Positions 17,662 to 27,146 of a stretch of DNA of 64,000 nucleotides are shown piece after piece (position 1 is the first letter of the stretch; each line of letters starts with the position of its first letter). The DNA lies in the NCBI RefSeq assembly GCF_010119545.1, contig NZ_JAAEAA010000001.1:220373-284372 (forward strand), in the 5' to 3' direction. This DNA is from Pontibacter fetidus (GTDB lineage Bacteria > Bacteroidota > Bacteroidia > Cytophagales > Hymenobacteraceae). The notes beneath the pieces are model-generated. The model was given only the letters and a program-made list of their open reading frames with translations, was not told the DNA's origin and made no database searches. A program made the position numbers and the translations under genes.

Positions 17662-19692
17662 TCAATCAAAGAACATCCATTTAACACCAAAGGTAAAGCT
17701 CCGGCGCAGCCCCGGGTAACCAGGCGTCTCGAAGTAGCCAGGCTCCCACAGGTCGTAGTTGGCATGGGCCATTTTTACGAAAACATTCACGGTTTTAATA
17801 TCTGCCGTCAGGAAAACATCAAACACCGGGTACGTTTTAGTAAGCAGGTCGTTTTGCAGGTAAAACTGCTGCGTTACAGGCATGTAAGCATCGGCATAAT
17901 ACCCTTTCGGCAAATACATTTCTACGCCCAACTGTCCATAAAGCGCCTTTTTAAAGATGTGCCCCTGATAGTATAGTTTAGAGTTTACCAGCCACTCCGG
18001 CACACATATGGCTGTAGCTTTGTCGGTATTAGTATAGTTTATGAAGTTCTCGAAATGGAAGCCTCCGAAGCGGAGATGGTTTACAAACTGTGCTTCCAGT
18101 AATTGCTGATTGGCGCTGATCTGCATTGGCTCGGCATCAAAACCATATACTATAAGCCTGCTGATGTTGGTATATGCACCACTTAAACGCAGGTGTAAAC
18201 GATCTGAGAATTGCAAACGTAACGTAGCCCGGCTCTGGTCGGTTATGGTTGTCTTAAAGTCATTATTCCATTCAAAATGGTTGCTGAGGTAGCTTTGCTC
18301 CACCAGCGTTGGTGACTGACGAATGCGTGTCTGCGACAACTCCAGGCCTTTAAATCGTGCGGCCGCATGTAATCTATAGTTATCTACGAGTTGGTATTCC
18401 CCCTCCCCGAAAAGCAGGTACTTATCAAGGTAGTTCAGGCGCACCTGGCCACCTACAAATACCTGGTTTTCTGTAACAGCCCCTGAAACAATACGGCCTA
18501 CAGCAGTCGTGTCCGGGTTAATGGTTTCGATGGCGCTATAGTTTAACTTTCCGTTGCGCTGTTTGATGTATGCCTTGTAGTAAGAAATTTTGGTATTTCC
18601 GGTCAGTCCAAATTCATTCTCAAATTCGTGGTACTCGGTTTTGTCTTTGGTGCGGGCGTTGCTATAGATGGCGCGTGGGTAAAAGTCCAGGGCACCGTTT
18701 TCATCTACAGGCAGGTCATTGTCTTCGTAGGTAGTATTCTGGCTTCGCCAGTCGAAACGGTGATAGGCTTTCAGATTTTCGCCGGCAATTTTAAGCATGT
18801 GCAGCAAGTGGTAATTATGCCGCATTTCAGTGGTTGCTGCCTGGCTCAAATAAACCAGGTCGTTCTCATACCTGAAAAGGCTATCCGGGGTGTCGCCTTC
18901 ACCGGGTTTTACACCACCTGTCTCAATCTGCTCGTGGTTTAAGTGGGTATAGTTGGCAAACAGGTTATACCTGTCTTTCTCAGAACGGTAATGAGTAAAC
19001 GCCTTTACTGCCTGGTTATCTATCAGACCGTCATCCCGCAAATTAGTAGACCCGATCTGCTTGTCGGCCCCTATGATCTGGTAAGCAACACCAAAATTGA
19101 AGCGTTTGGTAATGTTACGGGCATAAATGGCTTCAAAGATCTGTTCGCCCCGCTGGCCCTGCACATAGTATAAATGCGAATAAGGCGACCGTGTATCGAA
19201 ATAATTTATGTTATCAGGATTGTAAGCATAGCGGTCGAAGGCATTTTTGCCCAGCCTCACACCAATGCGCGTCGGCAGTTTATAAAGCAGGGGTTGCGAT
19301 GCAGTACCAATATTGCCCAGGTGCTGGTAGAAAGCCGTGTCCTGGAACCAGTAGCGCTGGTTTTGTATATTCTGGATGGTTGTATCGATGCGCTGCTCCC
19401 GGTGGCGGCCTTCCAGCACATCGTTTTCATATAGTTGCAGCGTGGTTTTGGGGCCATACAGGGCTTTGGTTGTATCATCCAGTATGCTTCCCGGCCTTTT
19501 TGCCCGCGTGGTATCCTGTTGTTGTTGCTGCTGGTTGCGGTTGGGTTGTTGCTGTTGGTTGGTTTGTGGTCTTGCCTGCCCTGGTTTAGAGCGCGAGGGC
19601 AGTTGTTGCCTGTCACGTACCTGGCCAAACGAAGCCGTAGTTACGAGCAGCGCCAGTAGAAACAGAAGTATCGGAATGCTTTTAATTCTCAC
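17662..19692 (-). CDS. Putative outer-membrane porin (Porin_10 family)
   Basis: A 676-residue exported protein. The signal peptide (IPILLFLLALLVTTASFGQ) is followed by a Gln/Asn-rich linker (residues about 40-60, QQQQ runs) with no barrel character, then a long array of alternating aromatic/polar beta-strands (NRYAYNPDN, YSHLYYVQGQRG, RFNFGVAYQIIG, YNLFANYTHLNHE) to the final strand RRSFTFGVKWMFFD, whose terminal aromatic suits BAM recognition. This layout is that of the Bacteroidota 'putative porin' family (PF14121), presumed to form a diffusion channel in the outer membrane. The linker is encoded by a CTG/TTG-type repeat tract that could change length. The 17662 end overlaps repeat family A spacer DNA. 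Confidence 0.82.
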   Translation of the reverse strand: MRIKSIPILLFLLALLVTTASFGQVRDRQQLPSRSKPGQARPQTNQQQQPNRNQQQQQQDTTRAKRPGSILDDTTKALYGPKTTLQLYENDVLEGRHREQRIDTTIQNIQNQRYWFQDTAFYQHLGNIGTASQPLLYKLPTRIGVRLGKNAFDRYAYNPDNINYFDTRSPYSHLYYVQGQRGEQIFEAIYARNITKRFNFGVAYQIIGADKQIGSTNLRDDGLIDNQAVKAFTHYRSEKDRYNLFANYTHLNHEQIETGGVKPGEGDTPDSLFRYENDLVYLSQAATTEMRHNYHLLHMLKIAGENLKAYHRFDWRSQNTTYEDNDLPVDENGALDFYPRAIYSNARTKDKTEYHEFENEFGLTGNTKISYYKAYIKQRNGKLNYSAIETINPDTTAVGRIVSGAVTENQVFVGGQVRLNYLDKYLLFGEGEYQLVDNYRLHAAARFKGLELSQTRIRQSPTLVEQSYLSNHFEWNNDFKTTITDQSRATLRLQFSDRLHLRLSGAYTNISRLIVYGFDAEPMQISANQQLLEAQFVNHLRFGGFHFENFINYTNTDKATAICVPEWLVNSKLYYQGHIFKKALYGQLGVEMYLPKGYYADAYMPVTQQFYLQNDLLTKTYPVFDVFLTADIKTVNVFVKMAHANYDLWEPGYFETPGYPGLRRSFTFGVKWMFFD

Positions 19693-19747
19693 AGTTCAAA
19701 ATTAGTGTTTTTATCACAACAAACAGCTGCAAAAGCAGGAAATGGTA

Positions 19748-20791
19748 TTATCTGGTAAAGCTATGTACGTGCTCCAGTATCAAGTTATTAAACGCATCAC
19801 CGTCTTTCAGGAAATACACTTCAATTGGTATGTAAAAAATCGGTAGCGAACGGCTATAGTTTTGCAGGGTGCCATCCATCAGTTTTACAGCATCTTTCCG
19901 GGTAGTCAGGATAATGGCATCTTCTTTTTCATCCTTTAATACGGTTTGCAGTTGTTGCATGTCCTGTGTGGTATACGCATAATGGTCCGGGTATTCCAGG
20001 TGCTTCACTATCCGGAATTGGTGCGCTTTCAGGTAAGATTTAAGCGGTTTGGCATTAGCTATACCTGTAAGTAAAATTACATGTTTACTTAGCGGTTTCG
20101 GCGTACCAATAGCTACAAACTGCCCGTACCGTAAACCAGTAAAAAATATAGGTGCATCGTGGCGGCTATACTTCTGTATCTGCTTAATTATAATTTGCAT
20201 TTCGGAAGCCTGCATGGTAGCGGCGCACTTGCTTACAATTATAGCATCTGCGCGCTCGGCTCCCGATTTTGGCTCGCGCAGTAACCCAGCCGGCAACATA
20301 TGGTCTTTATAAAACAACCGGTTATAGTCTGTAATAAGCAAATTTAGGGAGGGTTGTATGGCCCGGTGCTGCATGGCGTCATCCAAAACTATAATTTCCG
20401 GTGGTGGGTTGAGTTTAAGCAGCTGCTCCACTCCTTCTACTCTTTGCTCACAAACACTAACGCTTACTTCCGGAAAGTCTGTATGATACTGGTAAGGCTC
20501 GTCGCCTATAGTTGCAGCAGTGGCATTGCCGGCGGCGAGTACAAAACCTTTGGTAGTTCGTTTATAGCCACGGCTCAGCGTTGCCACTTTATAAGTATGC
20601 AGCAACCGCAACAAATACTCTACATGAGGAGTTTTGCCAGTGCCGCCTACCGTTAAATTACCTACCGCTATTACCGGTAAATTAAATTTACGCGATGACA
20701 GCAACCTGTTATCATAGGCTTTATTACGGATTGACGTAATACCTCCGTATAACGCAGCAAAAGGCCAGAGCAACAGTTTCAGTTTATCCAT
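19748..20791 (-). CDS. lpxK: Tetraacyldisaccharide 4'-kinase
   Basis: Inner-membrane lipid A enzyme that phosphorylates the 4' position of tetraacyldisaccharide-1-phosphate. The 347-residue product from ATG 20791 starts MDKLKLLLWPFAALYGGITS, a membrane-associating N-terminal helix, followed by the P-loop VGNLTVGGTGKTPHVEYLL (Lys53). Further motifs are LSRGYKR, the catalytic-region IIVLDDAMQHR, and the C-terminal ILTTRKDAVKL. The frame stays open 17 codons further upstream, but the extra residues are hydrophobic and not family-like. It is divergent from nif3. With lptE and a Skp-like protein in the same window this confirms a Gram-negative outer membrane. Confidence 0.95.
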   Translation of the reverse strand: MDKLKLLLWPFAALYGGITSIRNKAYDNRLLSSRKFNLPVIAVGNLTVGGTGKTPHVEYLLRLLHTYKVATLSRGYKRTTKGFVLAAGNATAATIGDEPYQYHTDFPEVSVSVCEQRVEGVEQLLKLNPPPEIIVLDDAMQHRAIQPSLNLLITDYNRLFYKDHMLPAGLLREPKSGAERADAIIVSKCAATMQASEMQIIIKQIQKYSRHDAPIFFTGLRYGQFVAIGTPKPLSKHVILLTGIANAKPLKSYLKAHQFRIVKHLEYPDHYAYTTQDMQQLQTVLKDEKEDAIILTTRKDAVKLMDGTLQNYSRSLPIFYIPIEVYFLKDGDAFNNLILEHVHSFTR

Positions 20792-20868
20792 GTATGTTTG
20801 TATCGGAAGCAAATTTAAAATTAATTTTAACCACCTGACCAAGGCAGTCTAAATTATACCTATAAACG

Positions 20869-21969
20869 ATGCCACAGCTAAAAGATATAGTGCGGGTTTT
20901 AGAGCAATATGCCCCGCTCGCATACCAGGAAAGTTACGACAATGCCGGCCTGCAAACCGGTAACCTGACAGATGACGTAACCGGCGTTTTAATTTGCCTC
21001 GATTGCACTGAGGCCGTACTGGAGGAAGCTATAGTTAAAGGCTGCAACCTGGTAGTGGCGCATCATCCGGTTATATTTAAAGGCATTAAATCGCTTACCG
21101 GTAAAAATTATGTAGAGCGAACTATAGTTAAAGCCATTCAAAACAACATTGCCATTTACGCCTCCCACACCAACCTGGATAGTGTACACAATGGTGTAAA
21201 TGCCAAAATTGCTGAAAAACTGGAGCTACAGAAGGTAAAGGTCTTATCAAAAAAACCACACACCTTAATGCAGCTTGCTTTTTTTGTGCCTGTTGATGAT
21301 ACCGAAAGCGTTTTGAAAGCAGTGCATGAAGCCGGCGCCGGACAGATTGGCGAATACAGCGACTGCAGTTTCCAGGTACAGGGAACAGGCCGCTTTACAC
21401 CATCCGAAAACGCTGACCCAACTATAGGTGAGAGAGGTAAACCGGAACAGGTACAGGAGAACCGGATTGAAGTTGTTTTCCCGGCCTTTAAGCAGCACAG
21501 GATAATGGATGCATTATTAAAAGTACACCCTTACGAAGAAGTAGCCCATTACCTGACTATACTGGAGAACCCAAACCAGGAAGTAGGCATTGGCATGATC
21601 GGCGAACTGAAAGATGAATTAACGGAAGAAAAATTCCTGGGCTATCTGAAAGCTAAAATGAAACTGCAGGGCCTGCGCTATACTTCTGTAGGATCAAAAA
21701 CTATAAAAAAAGTAGCTGTGTGCGGTGGTTCCGGCAGTTTCCTGATAAAAGATGCCATACGCGCTGGTGCTGATGCTTTTGTGACCGGCGACGTTAAATA
21801 TCACGAGTTTTTTGATGCCGAAGGCCAGCTAATGATCGCCGATATTGGCCATTACGAAAGCGAAGTATATACAAAGGAGATTTTTTATGATACTATATCA
21901 AAAAACTTTCCTAATTTTGCAGTCTATTTATCAGAAATAAACACAAACCCTATCAGATACACCTATTAA
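20869..21969 (+). CDS. Nif3-like dinuclear metal-centre protein
   Basis: A 366-residue Nif3/YbgI/YqfO family protein: toroidal hexamer with a two-metal site per subunit, reported to have GTP cyclohydrolase I-type activity in some members (FolE2-like naming). Metal ligands visible are the paired His in VVAHHPVIFKG, the His/Asp in YASHTNLDSVHNG and the C-terminal His/Glu in TGDVKYHEFFDAEG and IADIGHYESE. The central region about 125-235 is the YqfO-type insert (PII-like), explaining the length above 250. It is followed after 3 bases by the zinc-ribbon gene, an operon pairing seen across Bacteroidota. Function remains uncertain. Confidence 0.9.
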   Translation: MPQLKDIVRVLEQYAPLAYQESYDNAGLQTGNLTDDVTGVLICLDCTEAVLEEAIVKGCNLVVAHHPVIFKGIKSLTGKNYVERTIVKAIQNNIAIYASHTNLDSVHNGVNAKIAEKLELQKVKVLSKKPHTLMQLAFFVPVDDTESVLKAVHEAGAGQIGEYSDCSFQVQGTGRFTPSENADPTIGERGKPEQVQENRIEVVFPAFKQHRIMDALLKVHPYEEVAHYLTILENPNQEVGIGMIGELKDELTEEKFLGYLKAKMKLQGLRYTSVGSKTIKKVAVCGGSGSFLIKDAIRAGADAFVTGDVKYHEFFDAEGQLMIADIGHYESEVYTKEIFYDTISKNFPNFAVYLSEINTNPIRYTY

Positions 21970-21972
21970 TAC

Positions 21973-22704
21973 ATGGAAAGTACGGTAGCCAGCAAATTGG
22001 AAGCATTACTAAAGCTTCAGAGCATCGATTCGCAGCTTGATGAAATTAGACGCGTAAGGGGTGATTTACCCGAAGAGGTTCAGGACCTTGAAGATGAGAT
22101 TGAAGGCTATGAGGTTCGTGTTCGTAAGTTTGATGACGAAGTTGCAGCCCTGAACGATGCCATCGCACAGCGCAAGCAAGCCATCAAAGACTCAGAGTCA
22201 CTTATCCGTAAGTATGAAGACCAGCAGCAGAACGTGCGTAACAACCGCGAGTACGATGCTATCACAAAAGAGATAGAACTGCAGAAACTGGAAATTCAGG
22301 TTTCAGAGAAAAAGATCAGAGAAGCACATTACCAGATCGAACAGAAAATCGCTGAAATCGAAGGTACAAAGCACCGCCTGGAAGAGCGTCGTAAAGACCT
22401 TGACAACAAGAAGCACGAGCTGGACCAGATCGTTTCTGAAAGCGAGGAAGAAGAAAACAAACTATCAACTGAGCGCGAAACTGCTTCGCATGACATTGAA
22501 GAGCGCCTGCTTTCTGCTTACAACCGTATCCGCAAAAACGTGCGTAACGGCCTTGCAGTAGTACAGGTGAAGCGTGATGCATGTGGTGGTTGCTTTAACA
22601 CTGTTCCGCCACAACGCCAGGCTGACATTGCCGCTCAGAAGAAAGTTATCGTTTGCGAGCACTGTGGCCGTATTCTGGCTGGTGTAGAGCAGCGTGTATT
22701 CTAA
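21973..22704 (+). CDS. Coiled-coil C4 zinc-ribbon protein
   Basis: A 243-residue protein. A long, highly charged coiled coil (about 10-175; LEDEIEGYEVRVRKFDDEVAAL, LQKLEIQVSEKKIREAHYQ) is followed by a four-cysteine zinc ribbon (ACGGCFNTVPPQ ... VCEHCGRIL), matching the zf-RING_7/'C4-type zinc ribbon' family (HP0958-like). Helicobacter HP0958 affects RpoN stability and flagellar mRNA, but a general role is not established. It is translationally close to nif3 (start 3 bases after its stop), so the two are an operon. The downstream hairpin at 22745-22778 probably ends this transcript. Confidence 0.88.
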   Translation: MESTVASKLEALLKLQSIDSQLDEIRRVRGDLPEEVQDLEDEIEGYEVRVRKFDDEVAALNDAIAQRKQAIKDSESLIRKYEDQQQNVRNNREYDAITKEIELQKLEIQVSEKKIREAHYQIEQKIAEIEGTKHRLEERRKDLDNKKHELDQIVSESEEEENKLSTERETASHDIEERLLSAYNRIRKNVRNGLAVVQVKRDACGGCFNTVPPQRQADIAAQKKVIVCEHCGRILAGVEQRVF

Positions 22705-22744
22705 TTGAGAAACATTGCGCGTTAATCGCACACATACTATAATT

Positions 22745-22778
22745 AAAAGGATGGCTCAATACCATCCTTTTTTTTTGT
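22745..22778 (+). terminator. Terminator-like hairpin over the next gene's start codon
   Basis: AAAAGGATGG (22745-22754) pairs with CCATCCTTTT (22762-22771), with a 7-base loop and a ten-base T run. The ATG of the following TPR gene (22751) lies inside the left arm, so terminator and start region overlap. Confidence 0.8.
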
Positions 22779-24229
22779 TGCTGCCGGCTATAGTTTGCCT
22801 GTACCTGCCCTGCTACGCTGTTTCTAATTTAACCGCTCCCCTATCCAAAGCATACTCCGAAACCCTGAAGCTGAAGATAGTAACCGGAAGGGCCATACTA
22901 CAGAAAGAAGCAAAACAGGACCCTGAAAATGCGGTAACGCTGCTTTTCTCTAACTATACCGATTTTATGGAAGTCTGTACAAAGCAGGATAAAGCGGAAG
23001 TTGAAAAGCTGATTAACCGGCAGGAAGCCCGACTGGGAAGGCTGGATAAATGGAAAGAGAAGTCTGTTTGGGTAAACTATGCAAAAGCGGAAATAAGGGC
23101 ACAGCTGGCTATGAGCGAACTGTTATTTGGCAACCGCGTTTCCGCCGCCTGGGATTTCAGGAAAGCCTATCTGCAGTTTAAAGCAAACGAAACACAGTAC
23201 CCCGATTTTATACCGAACCGCAAAACCCTGGGTGTCATGCAGGTGCTTCTAGGATCTGTACCCAACGAATACAAGTGGTTTCTGAACATTATAGGGCTGG
23301 GCGGGAATACGGCCGCAGGTTTGGCCAATTTAAAAAGAGCTTCTCAGGAGCCAACTATCTTCCAGAACGAAGCCAGGCTATTGCATGCCCTGTTACTGCA
23401 ACTACTGGATGAAGACAATGCTGCTTCCACGCTTCCACAAATATCGGCCCTCGTCAAACAGCAACCCGATAACCTGCTCTATAGTTTTGTTGCCATCGTT
23501 TTACATAAAAAGGCAAAATTAGCGGATACGGCCCTGCAGTATTATATTAAAAGACCGACCGGCACTACCTATAGTTCTTTTCCGTACCTGCACCATATGG
23601 CAGCAGACCTGTACCTTTACCGGGGCAACTACGAGGCATCTATAAAAGAGAACCGAACTTTTCTGGAGCAACACAAAGGCGAGCATTACCTGAAAGCGGC
23701 TAACTATAAATTGTACCTGGCTTATTGGCTCAGCAATCATCCGACGCAGGCTAAATGGCATTACCAGCAGGTTACCCAGGTTGGTGCCGACCTTACAGAA
23801 GAAGATAAGTATGCTCTAAACATTTTTAGCCGCAGCGAGCTGCCAAATAAATACCTTCTTTTAGCACGCCTGCACTCTGATGGGGGCTTTTATGAACAGG
23901 CTCTACTGGAAGTAAATAAGCTGGAGCTAACCAAAGACACTCCGCTGCCGGTGCGTGCAGAGTATTATTACCGCAAGGCGCGCATCTATCATGGTTTGCA
24001 GCAAACGGCGCAGGCTATAAAATACTACGAGGCAACTATAACTACCTGCCAGGATGAGCCTTTGTACTTCTCAGCGCATGCAGCACTCCAGTTAGGTTAT
24101 CTTTATCAGCAACAAAAGAAATACGATCTGGCCAGGGGCTGGTACCAAAAAGCGCTTAACTATAGCAACCATGCCTATAAAAATAGCATCCAGGCAAAAG
24201 CAAAGCTGGCACTATCCACACTTCCATAG
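22751..24229 (+). CDS. Exported TPR-repeat protein
   Basis: A 493-residue protein from ATG 22751: signal-like start MAQYHPFFLLLPAIVCLYLP ending CYAVS, then helical repeats. Several C-terminal TPR units are recognisable: PYLHHMAADLYLYRGNYEAS, KYLLLARLHSDGGFYEQALL, AEYYYRKARIYHGLQQTAQA and ALQLGYLYQQQKKYDLARGW. TPRs are protein-interaction scaffolds; no enzymatic domain is seen. Related proteins of unknown role occur in Bacteroidota. The frame is open to 22715, but those residues (MRVNRTHTIIKR) would precede the hydrophobic signal. The start codon lies within a terminator-like hairpin, so a later TTG start (22775-22777, giving MLLPAIVCLYLP) is possible. pabB follows after 9 bases. Confidence 0.8.
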   Translation: MAQYHPFFLLLPAIVCLYLPCYAVSNLTAPLSKAYSETLKLKIVTGRAILQKEAKQDPENAVTLLFSNYTDFMEVCTKQDKAEVEKLINRQEARLGRLDKWKEKSVWVNYAKAEIRAQLAMSELLFGNRVSAAWDFRKAYLQFKANETQYPDFIPNRKTLGVMQVLLGSVPNEYKWFLNIIGLGGNTAAGLANLKRASQEPTIFQNEARLLHALLLQLLDEDNAASTLPQISALVKQQPDNLLYSFVAIVLHKKAKLADTALQYYIKRPTGTTYSSFPYLHHMAADLYLYRGNYEASIKENRTFLEQHKGEHYLKAANYKLYLAYWLSNHPTQAKWHYQQVTQVGADLTEEDKYALNIFSRSELPNKYLLLARLHSDGGFYEQALLEVNKLELTKDTPLPVRAEYYYRKARIYHGLQQTAQAIKYYEATITTCQDEPLYFSAHAALQLGYLYQQQKKYDLARGWYQKALNYSNHAYKNSIQAKAKLALSTLP

Positions 24230-24238
24230 TTACCACCC

Positions 24239-25531
24239 ATGCCAACTCTCGACATAAACTATACTGAACTTCCCATTTCCCCGGAACAATTACGCTTACA
24301 GGCGCTTGCATGGGCCAATACGTTTCCGCTTGCAGCTTATTACTACGATCATGCCATACCCTATCCGCATCAGGGGTTTAAGCATGTTCTGGCTGTTTCG
24401 GGCGCGGCCTCTCTGGATTTTAATTCTGAAAACCCGTTTCAAAGCCTGCGCCAACAGTTGAAAAGCGAACAAATGCTGTGTGGTTACCTGGCATATGACC
24501 TGAAAAACTATATCGAGAAACTGGATAGCTACAACCATGACGGCCTGGGCTTCCCTTCTATAGTTTTCTTTGTTCCGGAAATCATTTTATACTTTAATGA
24601 AGTAAGTATAACTATAGAATACTCAGATGATTATACTGAGGACATACTGGAAACTATACTGGCTACTCAGGCGGCAACGGCAGCAAAACCGAAGGGCTTA
24701 GCAATGCAGCAACGGGTATCTAAGAATCAATATGTAGCACAGGTAGAAAAAGTAAGGCAGCACATACAGGAGGGCGACGTGTATGAGTTAAATTACTGCA
24801 TGGAGTTTTTTGCCGAAGACGTAACCATAGAACCGTTGCCACTATACCTGGCCTTGTCTGAAGCTTCTCCAACACCATTTTCGGGGTACCTGAAGTTCAA
24901 CGATAATTACCTGCTGTGCGCATCGCCAGAGCGTTTCCTGAAAAAAGAGGGATCAACTATAGTTTCTCAGCCCATAAAAGGAACTATAAAGCGTGGCGCA
25001 ACCGCTAAGGAGGACGAGCAACTACGCCTGCAACTTCGCAACGACGAAAAAGAACTGGCTGAGAACATGATGATCGTGGACCTGGTGCGCAACGACCTGA
25101 GCCGCTCCTGCGCTACGGGCACCGTTAAAGTAGAGGAAATGTTCGGCACCTATGGGTTTAGGCAGGTATGGCAGATGATCTCTACTATAACCGGAACTAT
25201 AAAACCGGACAAAGACCTGGTTGATGTATTGCTGGGAGCTTTCCCGATGGGTAGCATGACGGGTGCACCCAAGATTAGCGCCATGAAGTTAATTGAAGAA
25301 CTGGAAACAACTAAACGCGGTCTTTACTCAGGTGCCTTCGGTTACATTACACCCACCCAGGACTGCGATTTTAACGTCGTTATCAGGAGTATACAATATA
25401 ATGCCAGCAAACAATACCTGAACTTTATGGTTGGCAGTGCCATCACTTACGACTCCGATCCTGAACGCGAATACGAAGAATGTTTGTTAAAAGCCCAGGC
25501 GATGATGAATGTTTTAATGAGTAAAGAGTAA
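24239..25531 (+). CDS. pabB: Aminodeoxychorismate synthase component I
   Basis: Converts chorismate and ammonia to 4-amino-4-deoxychorismate for folate synthesis. The 430-residue protein has the chorismate-binding fold: EGDVYELNYCMEF (about 180-192), CASPERFLKKEG, the diagnostic PIKGTIKRG (about 244-252; the PabB-type Lys in PIKGT rather than PIAGT), VDLVRNDLSR, the FPMGSMTGAPK motif, and the C-terminal metal-binding GSAITYDSDPEREYEE. No glutamine amidotransferase (PabA) domain is fused or adjacent, so PabA must be encoded elsewhere. Start ATG 24239 follows the TPR gene by 9 bases, suggesting co-transcription. Confidence 0.93.
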   Translation: MPTLDINYTELPISPEQLRLQALAWANTFPLAAYYYDHAIPYPHQGFKHVLAVSGAASLDFNSENPFQSLRQQLKSEQMLCGYLAYDLKNYIEKLDSYNHDGLGFPSIVFFVPEIILYFNEVSITIEYSDDYTEDILETILATQAATAAKPKGLAMQQRVSKNQYVAQVEKVRQHIQEGDVYELNYCMEFFAEDVTIEPLPLYLALSEASPTPFSGYLKFNDNYLLCASPERFLKKEGSTIVSQPIKGTIKRGATAKEDEQLRLQLRNDEKELAENMMIVDLVRNDLSRSCATGTVKVEEMFGTYGFRQVWQMISTITGTIKPDKDLVDVLLGAFPMGSMTGAPKISAMKLIEELETTKRGLYSGAFGYITPTQDCDFNVVIRSIQYNASKQYLNFMVGSAITYDSDPEREYEECLLKAQAMMNVLMSKE

Positions 25532-25640
25532 TGAGTAATGAAGAATGATTAATGAACGCAGGTTGCGAAGTTTCTTGCTTTGGCTAATGAAGCTCAGGAC
25601 CTTAACTAATCATTACTCCTTAATCATTATTAATTAATTC
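25528..25640. repeat. Intergenic inverted low-complexity repeat, family B
   Basis: Units of TAATGAGTAATGAAGAATGATTAATGA (as short GTAATGA/GATTAATGA words, 25528-25556) face an inverse copy (TAATCATTACTCC, TTAATCATTA) at 25606-25636. The left arm begins inside the pabB stop codon. Confidence 0.7.
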
Positions 25641-25678
25641 TCCCTGCCATTCTGTCACGGTTTTAAAACGGAATGTAG

Positions 25679-25686
25679 TATATTTG
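25679..25686 (+). promoter_or_regulatory. Bacteroidota -7 promoter box for miaB
   Basis: TATATTTG fits TAnnTTTG and lies 20 bases upstream of the miaB ATG at 25707. I could not assign a -33 element. Confidence 0.5.
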
Positions 25687-25706
25687 TAGCTCAAAGAGTT
25701 TTTAGC

Positions 25707-27146
25707 ATGAATCCAATCCTTGATCTTGACTTTATAGATAATCGCACACCGGAGCAGGCAACTGCTGCGCCTTCCTGTGATACGCACGTTACGAAAGAAA
25801 ATAACACGGGCCGCTCCCGCAAACTTTACATCGAAAGCTATGGTTGCGCCATGAACTTCTCGGATAGCGAGATCGTGTCGTCGATTATGTTTGAGCAGGG
25901 TTTTGATACCACTGCCGATATTGCGCAGGCTGATCTTGTGTTCCTGAATACCTGCTCTATCCGGGAGAAAGCCGAACAGACCGTGCGTAACCGCTTAGGC
26001 CAGATCAACCATTTCAAGAAGAAGAAACCGGCAATGATGGTTGGTATTCTGGGTTGTATGGCTGAGCGCCTGAAGAAGTCGTTGCTGGAAGAAGAAAAGA
26101 TCGTAGACCTGGTAGTTGGCCCAGATGCCTACCGCGACCTGCCAAACCTGATTAATGAAGTGGATGGTGGTCAGAAAGCGGTGAACGTACTGCTTTCACG
26201 TGAGGAAACGTATGCCGACATTAACCCTATCCGTTTGAACAGCAACGGAGTAAGTGCCTTTATATCGATCATGCGTGGTTGTGATAACATGTGCTCGTTC
26301 TGCGTGGTACCGTTTACCCGTGGCCGTGAGCGTTCACGCGATGCACATTCTATAGTTCGCGAAGCAGAAGCCCTGGTTGCACAAGGTTATAAAGAAGTAA
26401 CGCTGCTGGGCCAGAACGTGGACTCCTATAAATGGGCTTCGGAAGATGGAACAGAATCAGTGAACTTCGCACAATTGTTGGAAATGGTGGCCTTATTGTC
26501 TCCTGACTTGCGTGTTCGCTTCTCTACTTCGCACCCGAAAGATATTACCGATGAAGTGCTTTATACTATGAAGAAGTACGACAACATCTGTAAATACATA
26601 CACCTGCCAGCACAAAGCGGTAACTCGCGCGTGCTGGAACTGATGAACCGTACCTACGACCGCGACTGGTATATAAACCGTGTAGATGCCATTCGTGCAA
26701 TTCTGGGCGAAGACTGCGGTATTTCTTCTGATATGATCGCTGGTTTCTGTACCGAGACCGAAGAAGAGCACCAGGACACCTTGAGCCTGATGGATTATGT
26801 ACAGTATGACTACTCGTACATGTTCTTTTATTCAGAGCGTCCGGGTACACTAGCAGCCCGCAAACTGGAAGACGATATTCCGCTGGAAGTGAAGAAACGC
26901 CGCCTAGACGAGATCATTAACAAACAACGCGAAACATCCCTGGCCCGCAACAAGCGCGATATTGGTAAGGTGCATAAGGTGTTAGTAGAAGGACCATCCA
27001 AGAAATCAGAAGACCAACTGAGTGGCCGCAACGACCAGAATAAAGTAGTGATCTTCTACAAGAAACATTACAAAAAAGGCGACTACGTGAACGTGCTGGT
27101 ACACGACTGCAGCGTAGGTACCCTGTTCGGGGAAGCGGTGGATTAG
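25707..27146 (+). CDS. miaB: tRNA-2-methylthio-N6-dimethylallyladenosine synthase
   Basis: Radical-SAM enzyme adding the 2-methylthio group to i6A37. The 479-residue protein has a Bacteroidota-type leader of about 37 residues, then [18 protein letters not shown] with the first N-terminal cluster Cys, [12 protein letters not shown] and LGCMAERLK with the other two. The radical-SAM CxxxCxxC is in [15 protein letters not shown], followed by the MiaB-typical [11 protein letters not shown]-terminal TRAM domain ([16 protein letters not shown] ... [18 protein letters not shown]) binds RNA. Its product is the substrate of MiaE (16935-17543). Its stop codon lies inside repeat family C. Confidence 0.96.
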   Translation: MNPILDLDFIDNRTPEQATAAPSCDTHVTKENNTGRSRKLYIESYGCAMNFSDSEIVSSIMFEQGFDTTADIAQADLVFLNTCSIREKAEQTVRNRLGQINHFKKKKPAMMVGILGCMAERLKKSLLEEEKIVDLVVGPDAYRDLPNLINEVDGGQKAVNVLLSREETYADINPIRLNSNGVSAFISIMRGCDNMCSFCVVPFTRGRERSRDAHSIVREAEALVAQGYKEVTLLGQNVDSYKWASEDGTESVNFAQLLEMVALLSPDLRVRFSTSHPKDITDEVLYTMKKYDNICKYIHLPAQSGNSRVLELMNRTYDRDWYINRVDAIRAILGEDCGISSDMIAGFCTETEEEHQDTLSLMDYVQYDYSYMFFYSERPGTLAARKLEDDIPLEVKKRRLDEIINKQRETSLARNKRDIGKVHKVLVEGPSKKSEDQLSGRNDQNKVVIFYKKHYKKGDYVNVLVHDCSVGTLFGEAVD

